This document shows, one piece after another, positions 56,801 to 64,000 of a stretch of 64,000 bases of DNA (within the stretch, counting starts at the first letter, position 1; the number at the start of each line of letters is the position of its first letter). Origin of the DNA: Hydractinia symbiolongicarpus. Taxonomy: Eukaryota > Cnidaria > Hydrozoa > Anthoathecata > Hydractiniidae. Position numbers and translations under genes: made by a program. The notes under the pieces are model-generated. The model was not told where the DNA came from. It saw nothing but the letters and a program-made list of their open reading frames with translations, and searched no databases. The stretch covers positions 28,458,001-28,522,000 of the forward strand of contig NC_079875.1 in NCBI RefSeq assembly GCF_029227915.1, given 5' to 3'.

Positions 56801-59800
56801 ATTGATATAAGATAATTGTCATTTAGGGTCGACAAGCTCGTCCCATTTTCTATGTATTTTAGCCGTAAAATTGATAAACGAGGCATTTCAAAGTGACCAG
56901 TGCCATGTATTACCGATTTTTCGCATTGATACAGGATAATTGTTGCTTAGGGTCGACAACCTCGTCTCAGGTTTTATGTATTTTAGCCGTATAATTGACA
57001 AACGAGGCATTTCAAAGTAACGAGTGTCATGTACTTGCGATTTTTCGTTTTGATACAAGATAATTGTCATTTAGGGTCGAGTACCTCGTCTCAGGTTCTA
57101 TATATTTTAGTTGTAAAATTGATAAACGAGGCATTAAAAGTGACCAGTGTCATGTATTTGCAATTTTTCGTATTGATACAAGATAATTGTCATTTAGGGT
57201 CGACAACCTCGTCCCAGTTTCTATGTATTTTGGCCGTAAAATTGATAAACGAGGCATTTCAAAGTGACCAGTGCCATCTATTTGCGATTTTTCGCATTGA
57301 TACAGGATAATTGTCGGTTAGGGTCGACAACTTCGTCTCAGGTTCTATGTATTTTAGCCGTATAATTGATAAACGAGGCATTTCAAAGTAACGAGTGTCA
57401 TGTACTTGCGATTTTTCGTTTTGATACAAGATAATTGTCATTTAGGGTCGAGTACCTTGTCTCAGGTTCTATATATTTTAGCCGTAAAATTGATAAACGA
57501 GGCATTTAAAAGAGATAAATGTCTCACATATTTGCGATTCTTCGTGTTGATACAAGATAAATGTCATTTGGGGTCAACAACGTCTCAGGTTCTGTATATT
57601 TTAGTTGTAAAATTGATAAACAAGGCATTTCAAAGTGACCAGTGCCATGTATTTGCAATTTTTCGTATTGATACAAGATATTTGTACCTTAGGGTCAGCA
57701 ACGTCTCAGGTTTTCTATATTTTAGCCGTAAAATTGATAAACGAGGCATTTAAAAGAGACAAATGTCTCATATATTTGCGATTCTTCGTGTTGATACAAG
57801 ATAATTGTCATTTAGGGACGACAATCTCGTCTCAGGTTCAATATATTTTAGTTGTAAAATTGATAAACGAGGCATTTCAAGGTGACGAGTGTCATGTATT
57901 TGCAATTTTTTGTATTGATACAAGATAATTGTACCTTAGGGTCAGCAACCTCGTCTCAGGTTCTATATATTTTAGCCGTAAAATTGATAAACGAGGCATT
58001 TAAAAGAGACAAATGTCTCACATATTTGCGCTTCTTCGTGTTGATACAAGATAAATGTCATTTGGGGTCAACAACGTCTCAGGTTCTGTATATTTTTCTC
58101 GTAAAATTGATAAACGAGGCATTTCAAACTGACGAGTGTCATGTACTTGCCATTTTTAGCATTGATACAAGATATTGTCAATTAGGGTCAACAACTTCGT
58201 CTCAGGTTCTATGTATTTAAGCCGTAAAATTGAGAAACGAGGCATTTAAAAGAGACAAATGTCTCACATATTTGCGATTCTTCGTGTTGATACAAGATAA
58301 ATGTCATTTGGGGTGAATAACGTCTCAGGTTCTATATATTTTACTCGTAAAATTGATAAACGAGGCATTTCAAAGTGACCAGTGCCATGTATTTGCAATT
58401 TTTCGTATTGATACAAGATAATTGTACCTTAGGGTCAGCAACGTCTCAGGTTCCATATATTTTAGTCGTAAAATTGATAAACGAGGCATTTTAAAGTGAC
58501 CAGTGCCATGTATTTGCGATTTTTCGTATTGATACAGGATAATTGTCAATTAGGGTCAACAACTTCGTCTCAGGTTTTCTATATTTTAGCCGTAAAATTG
58601 ATAAACGAGGCATTTAAAAGAGACAAATGTCTCATATATTTGCGATTCTTCGTGTTGATACAAGATAAATGTCATTTGGGGTCAACAACGTCTCAGGTTC
58701 TGTATATTTTAGTTGTAAAATTGATAAACGAGGCATTTCAAAGTGACCAGTGTCATGTATTTGCAATTTTTCGTATTGATACAAGATAATTGTACCTTAG
58801 GGTCAGCAACGTCTCAGGTTCCATATATTTTCGTCGTAAAATTGATAAACGAGGCATTTCAAAGTGACCAGTGCCATCTATTTGCGATTTTTCGCATTGA
58901 TACAGGATAATTGTCGGTTAGGGTCGACAACTTCGTCTCAGGTTCTATGTATTTTAGCCGTATAATTGATAAACGAGGCATTTCAAAGTAACGAGTGTCA
59001 TGTACTTGCGATTTTTCGTTTTGATACAAGATAATTGTCATTTAGGGTCGAGTACCTTGTCTCAGGTTCTATATATTTTAGTTGTAAAATTGATGAACGA
59101 GGCATTTAAAAGAGATAAATGTCTCACATATTTGCGATTCTTCGTGTTGATACAAGATAAATGTCATTTGGGGTGAACAACGTCTCAGGTTCTATATATT
59201 TTAGCCGTAAAATTGATAAACGAGGCATTTAAAAGAGATAAATGTCTCACATATTTGCGATTCTTCGTGTTGATACAAGATAAATGTCATTTGGGGTCAA
59301 CAACCTCTCAGGTTCTGTATATTTTAGTTGTAAAATTGATAAACGAGGCATTTCAAAGTGACCAGTGTCATGTATTTGCAATTTTTCGTATTGATACAAG
59401 ATAATTGTACCTTAGGGTCAGCAACCTCGTCTCAGGTTCTACATATTTTAGCCGTAAAATTGATAAACGAGGCATTTAAAAGAGACAAATGTCTCACATA
59501 TTTGCGATTCTTCGTGTTGATACAAGATAAATGTCATTTGGGGTCAACAACATCTCAGGTTCTGTATACTTTACTCGTAAAATTGATAAACGAGGCATTT
59601 CAAACTGACGAGTGTCATGTTCTTGCCATTTTTAGCATTGATACAAGATAATTGTCAATTAGGGTCAACAACCTCGTCTCAGGTTCTATGTATTTAAGCC
59701 GTAAAATTGATAAACGAGGCATTTAAAAGAGACAAATGTCTCACATATATTAGCGATTCTTCGTGTTGATACAAGATAAATGTCATTTGGGGTGAACATC

Positions 59801-62067
59801 GTCTCAGGTTCTATATATTTTACTCGTAAAATTGATAAACGAGGCATTTCAAAGTGACGAGTGTCATGTACTTGCCATGTTTAGCATTGATACAAGATAA
59901 TTGTCATTTAGGGTCGACAAGCTCGTCCCAGTTTCTATGTATTTTAGCCGTAAAATTGATAAACGAGGCATTTCAAAGTGACCAGTGCCATGTATTACCG
60001 ATTTTTCGCATTGATACAGGATAATTGTTGCTTAGGGTCGACAACCTCGTCTCAGGTTCTATGTATTTTAGCCGTATAATTGACAAACGAGGCATTTCAA
60101 AGTAACGAGTGTCATGTACTTGCGATTTTTCGTTTTGATACAAGATAATTGTCATTTAGGGTCGAGTACCTCGTCTCAGGTTCTATATATTTTAGTTGTA
60201 AAATTGATAAACGAGGCATTAAAAGTGACCAGTGTCATGTATTTGCAATTTTTCGTATTGATACAAGATAATTGTCATTTAGGGTCGACAACCTCGTCCC
60301 AGTTTCTATGTATTTTGGCCGTAAAATTGATAAACGAGGCATTTCAAAGTGACCAGTGCCATCTATTTGCGATTTTTCGCATTGATACAGGATAATTGTC
60401 GGTTAGGGTCGACAACTTCGTCTCAGGTTCTATGTATTTTAGCCGTATAATTGATAAACGAGGCATTTCAAAGTAACGAGTGTCATGTACTTGCGATTTT
60501 TCGTTTTGATACAAGATAATTGTCATTTAGGGTCGAGTACCTTGTCTCAGGTTCTATATATTTTAGCCGTATAATTGATAAACGAGGCATTTAAAAGAGA
60601 CAAATGTCTCATATATTTGCGATTCTTCGTGTTGATACAAGATAAATGTCATTTGGGGTCAACAACGTCTCAGGTTCTGTATATTTTAGTTGTAAAATTG
60701 ATAAACAAGGCATTTCAAAGTGACCAGTGCCATGTATTTGCAATTTTTCGTATTGATACAAGATAATTGTACCTTAGGGTCAGCAACGTCTCAGGTTTTC
60801 TATATTTTAGCCGTAAAATTGATAAACGAGGCATTTAAAAGAGACAAATGTCTCATATATTTGCGATTCTTCGTGTTGATACAAGATAATTGTCATTTAG
60901 GGACGACAATCTCGTCTCAGGTTCAATATATTTTAGTTGTAAAATTGATAAACGAGGCATTTCAAGGTGACGAGTGTCATGTATTTGCAATTTTTTGTAT
61001 TGATACAAGATAATTGTACCTTAGGGTCAGCAACCTCGTCTCAGGTTCTATATATTTTAGCCGTAAAATTGATAAACGAGGCATTTAAAAGAGACAAATG
61101 TCGCACATATTTGCGCTTCTTCGTGTTGATACAAGATAAATGTCATTTGGGGTCAACAACGTCTCAGGTTCTGTATATTTTTCTCGTAAAATTGATAAAC
61201 GAGGCATTTCAAACTGACGAGTGTCATGTACTTGCCATTTTTAGCATTGATACAAGATATTGTCAATTAGGGTCAACAACCTCGTCTCAGGTTCTATGTA
61301 TTTAAGCCGTAAAATTGATAAACGAGGCATTTAAAAGAGACAAATGTCTCACATATTTGCGATTCTTCGTGTTGATACAAGATAAATGTCATTTGGGGTG
61401 AATAACGTCTCAGGTTCTATATATTTTACTCGTAAAATTGATAAACGAGGCATTTCAAAGTGACCAGTGTCATGTATTTGCAATTTTTCGTATTGATACA
61501 AGATAATTGTACCTTAGGGTCAGCAACGTCTCAGGTTCCATATATTTTAGTCGTAAAATTGATAAACGAGGCATTTTAAAGTGACCAGTGCCATGTATTT
61601 GCGATTTTTCGTATTGATACAGGATAATTGTCAATTAGGGTCAACAACTTCGTCTCAGGTTTTCTATATTTTAGCCGTAAAATTGATAAACGAGGCATTT
61701 AAAAGAGACAAATGTCTCATATATTTGCGATTCTTCGTGTTGATACAAGATAATTGTCATTTAGGGACGACAATCTCGACTCAGTTTCTATAAGTTTTAG
61801 TTGTAAAATTGATAAACGAGGCATTTCAAAGTGATGAGTGTCATGTATATGCGACTTTTCGTATTGATACAAGATAATTGTCATTTAGCGTCGACAACCT
61901 CGTCCCAGTTTCTATGTATTTTGGCCGTAAAATTGATAAACGAGGCATTTCAAAGCAACCAGTGCCATGTATTTGCGATTTTTCGCATTGATACAGGATA
62001 ATTGTTGCTTAGGGTCGACAACGTCGTCTCAGGTTCTATGTATTTTAGCCGTATAATTGACAAACGA
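50890..62067 (+). repeat. Main 123-bp satellite array with higher-order structure (about 90 monomers)
   Basis: GATAAACGAGGCATTT recurs at 51067, 51190, 51314, 51437 and onward, a period of 123-124 bp. Two monomer types are obvious: type 1 (AAAAGAGACAAATGTCTCAC, GATTCTTCGTGTTGATACAA, TTTGGGGTCAACAACGTCTC) and type 2 (TCAAAGTGACCAGTGTCATG, TTTTTCGTATTGATACAAGA, TTTAGGGTCGACAACCTCGT). Long blocks repeat at fixed offsets: 1238 bp (52.0 to 53.2 kb), 2714 bp (53.2-55.4 to 55.9-58.1 kb) and 3085 bp (56.9-58.8 to 60.0-61.9 kb), i.e. about 10, 22 and 25 monomers. Short open frames across monomers arise because 123 is divisible by 3; they do not form a gene. Confidence 0.9.
55899..61793 (+). repeat. 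Near-identical 3085-bp higher-order repeat pair
   Basis: Matching landmarks lie exactly 3085 bp apart: 56888/59973, 57029/60114, 57259/60344, 57635/60720, 57882/60967, 58496/61581. Differences are a few point changes. The left part of the same region also repeats 53185-55356 at an offset of 2714 bp (53185/55899, 53561/56275, 54545/57259, 54921/57635), so recent expansion used two different unit lengths. Confidence 0.85.
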
Positions 62068-63889
62068 CCCAGTAAACACAAAGACGTCTTAAAGACGTCT
62101 TTTCTCGTCTCTAGCTCGTTCGGACGTCTCTCGACCAGAAAAAGACGTCTTAAAGACGTCTTTATAAGACGAGTCAAATCTCGTTCAAAAGAAACCTCTT
62201 AAAGACGTTTTTATTTGGTCTCCGTTAGACGAGTTATATCTTGTTCTAAAGAAACGTCTCAAAGACGTCTTTATTTGGTCTCTGTAAGACCAGTTATATC
62301 TCGTTCTAAAGAAACGTCTCAAAGACGTCTTTATTTGGTCTCTGTAAGACCAGTAAAATCTTGTTCGAAAGAAACGTCTCAAAGACGTCTTCATTTGGTC
62401 TCCGTAAGACCAGTAAAATCCCGTTGGAAATAAACGTCTCAAAGACGTCTTTATTTGGTCTCTGCAAGACATGTATAATCTCGTTCAAAATGAATGTCAT
62501 CATTTCTTTTCGTTTTAAAGATAATTTCACAAGAAATAAATAAGAACGTTATTTGTTTGCCAATTCGCAATAATTGACGTAACCGTTTTTGATATTTCAG
62601 AATTTTTTATACAGAGGTAGCCAAAAATTCGAATTAAATTTGTCCAAAAACGGATACATTTTACAATGAAAACAGCGTTCGAAAGACCGCATAGAATAAA
62701 CTTGTAAAGAACATCGTTCTATTTCAACAAATGTTGCATTTGACGTTTACTTTTGAAGTTAAAGGAATAATGTGCTCCATAAAACAACAAGTAAATAGCA
62801 AAGCAAAAGGCTGTTTTTACCCGAGATATGAATGGACAATAAAGAAAATATTTTGTTGATTAAAAGTAAGTATCTTAGATATTTTTTGTACTTTCTCGGG
62901 CAGAAACATTTGCGATTTTTGGTTTTCACGCGGAAAATTATGTTTACGACTTATTTTAATCCAGTTTGAATTCAAGGGGAGCTTTCATCAATACTTGGGA
63001 AAATAATACTTTAAATGCTTAGTTTTAGCTTCACTATCCCTTCCCCTTTAATTGCACATGTTCTAAAGTTTTAGACCTCTTAAGTTTGTTCTTGAAAAAA
63101 AAACAGTAGCTATTTTATATATTGGCGTAATGACTGAAATGCATTTTATTAAAGGGTTGTTTGGATATAACTTCAAAGAATAAACACATCATCCAACGTG
63201 CACAATATGACAGACATATTTTCAAGCAGGGCTCAGACCAAAGTGTTACTGATTGGCGAAATAAAACGACGCCGTTGTTCAAGACAACCTTCAAAGATAC
63301 TAACTGTTATTGTTTATGGTCAACAATTTTAATTTTGTAGTACTAGCTACGCTGTATATTTTGTATAATGCACGCTTTTTTATAAGCAAAACAGCAGTTT
63401 AGCTTAATGCAGCTTAGGTTTTTCTGTTTTAAATGCTTGATTGTTGCTTATCTGTTGCTCATTGAACATTCATCTTTTAGAACAAGAAAAGTTGTTGCTT
63501 ATAAAAAAGCTTGTATGTGATATTAATTTATTCTTATTAAACTGTTTATTTATATAAATGATAGAAATATAAATTTTCTATGAAATACTTCATCATCGTT
63601 TTCTTAACCCTTTTCTTGTTTTGGTTTATCACACCTCCATCAGAATTAAAATTACTAAAATCCTAATACGCATAGGCTAAAATTATTGGCAGTATAACGT
63701 TTGAAAGAGACTAGATAAGGACGTCTTTAAAACGTCTTTAACACGTCGCAAAAAGACGTCTTTTTATGTTTGTTAAAGACGTCTTTAGGCGTTACGCTTT
63801 TAGACGGGTCAGAGACGTCTTAGAGACGTCTCATCTGGTCTTTAAAAGACGTTTTAAAGACGTGTTTAAGACGTCTCGTGTTTACTGGG
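62068..63889. mobile_element. 1.8-kb non-autonomous DNA transposon with GACGTC-rich ends, inserted in satellite
   Basis: The ends CCCAGTAAACAC (62068) and GTGTTTACTGGG (to 63889) are perfect 12-bp inverted repeats that extend imperfectly through AAAGACGTCTTAAA-type sequence. The satellite monomer resumes in register (CGA | GAGGCATTTC), giving a 2-bp GA duplication. Both ends are densely packed with AAGACGTCTT palindromes. The middle (about 62500-63680) is AT-rich and has no ORF of note. Superfamily not assigned. Confidence 0.75.
62155..62490 (+). repeat. 60-bp minisatellite inside the GACGTC element (five copies)
   Basis: The unit contains GAAACGTCTCAAAGACGTCT, TTATTTGGTCTCTGTAAGAC and CAGTTATATCTCGTTC and repeats at a 60-bp period at about 62190, 62250, 62310, 62370 and 62430. 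The period is a multiple of 3, so 20-residue repeats appear in both strands' ORFs; I regard these as non-coding. Confidence 0.85.
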
Positions 63890-64000
63890 GAGGCATTTCA
63901 AAATAACGAGTGTCATGTACTTGCGACTTTTCTTATTGATACAAGATAATTGTCATTTAGGGTCGAGTACCTCGTCTCAGGTTTTATATATTTTAGCCTG
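63890..64000 (+). repeat. Satellite array continues past the right edge
   Basis: GAGGCATTTCAAAATAACGA resumes exactly where the monomer was split by the 62068-63889 insertion, and the next monomer follows. The array extends beyond the window. Confidence 0.85.

Noticed and set aside
50890-62067. Dozens of 60-117 aa ORFs on both strands with repeated peptide content
   Set aside because: They are by-products of a 123-bp satellite whose period is a multiple of three. They stop erratically, lack splice context and occur on both strands.
50890-62067. Repeat-spacer regularity suggesting a CRISPR array
   Set aside because: The whole monomer is repeated, not a short repeat with unique spacers; the period is about 123 bp and the DNA is eukaryotic.
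62185-62472. 95-aa repeat protein (20-residue repeats)
   Set aside because: It is a translation of a 60-bp minisatellite within transposon ends; the opposite strand is equally open.

Overview
This looks like repeat-rich nuclear DNA from a metazoan. It is AT-rich, has GT..AG introns with phase-consistent exons, and carries tRNA-derived SINEs, a CR1/L2-type LINE, Helitrons, TA-flanked MITEs and long satellite arrays. Several decayed coding regions resemble transposon-associated families that I associate with cnidarians (a GGDGAP-motif transposase family; a family with a RAG1-N-terminus-like Zn domain). My best guess is a cnidarian, possibly a hydrozoan, but that rests on recognition and not on a search. 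I see no housekeeping gene, no rRNA, no convincing functional tRNA and nothing bacterial.

Layout, left to right. (1) 1-6.2 kb: the 3' exons of a zinc-finger gene, a 3.77-kb non-autonomous Helitron (copy A, 982-4750), and a multi-exon acidic protein gene. (2) 6.2-11.9 kb: spacer DNA with a strong hairpin, a KDZ-transposase-like C-terminal pseudogene broken by a 31-bp snap-back inverted duplication, and a 109-bp tandem repeat arranged as an alternating dimer. (3) 11.9-14.9 kb: a two-ORF transposon, with an intact 168-aa ORF followed 46 bp later by a 791-codon transposase frame carrying three in-frame stops. (4) 17.4-21.3 kb: a terminal exon, a 554-bp minus-strand Helitron, and a pogo-like transposase pseudogene split at its second catalytic Asp by a 1.66-kb composite of three identical 189-bp MITEs with palindrome-bearing spacers. 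(5) 23.3-26.7 kb: a SINE, then a two-exon minus-strand pseudogene of the RAG1-N-terminus-like family with a Tc1/mariner scrap in its intron. (6) 27.8-35.1 kb: Helitron copy B, holding a LINE (minus strand, 2A-like motif near its N terminus) which itself holds a SINE. It abuts head-to-tail another Helitron 5' end. (7) 35.6-40.5 kb: a deleted Ty3/gypsy-type remnant and unrecognised spacer. (8) 40.5-43.6 kb and 50.9-64 kb: a roughly 123-bp satellite with 2714- and 3085-bp higher-order repeats, interrupted by a hAT-like element (with a nested MITE) and by a 1.8-kb element whose ends are packed with GACGTC palindromes. (9) 43.6-50.9 kb: spacer with tRNA-derived SINEs and a C2H2/SAP protein gene.

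No pathway can be reconstructed. The logic of the window is nested transposition: LINE in Helitron, SINE in LINE, MITE composite in pogo, MITE in hAT-like element, and DNA transposons in satellite. The nesting gives a relative age order. Coordinates of exons and element ends were read by eye from splice sites, target-site duplications and terminal motifs.
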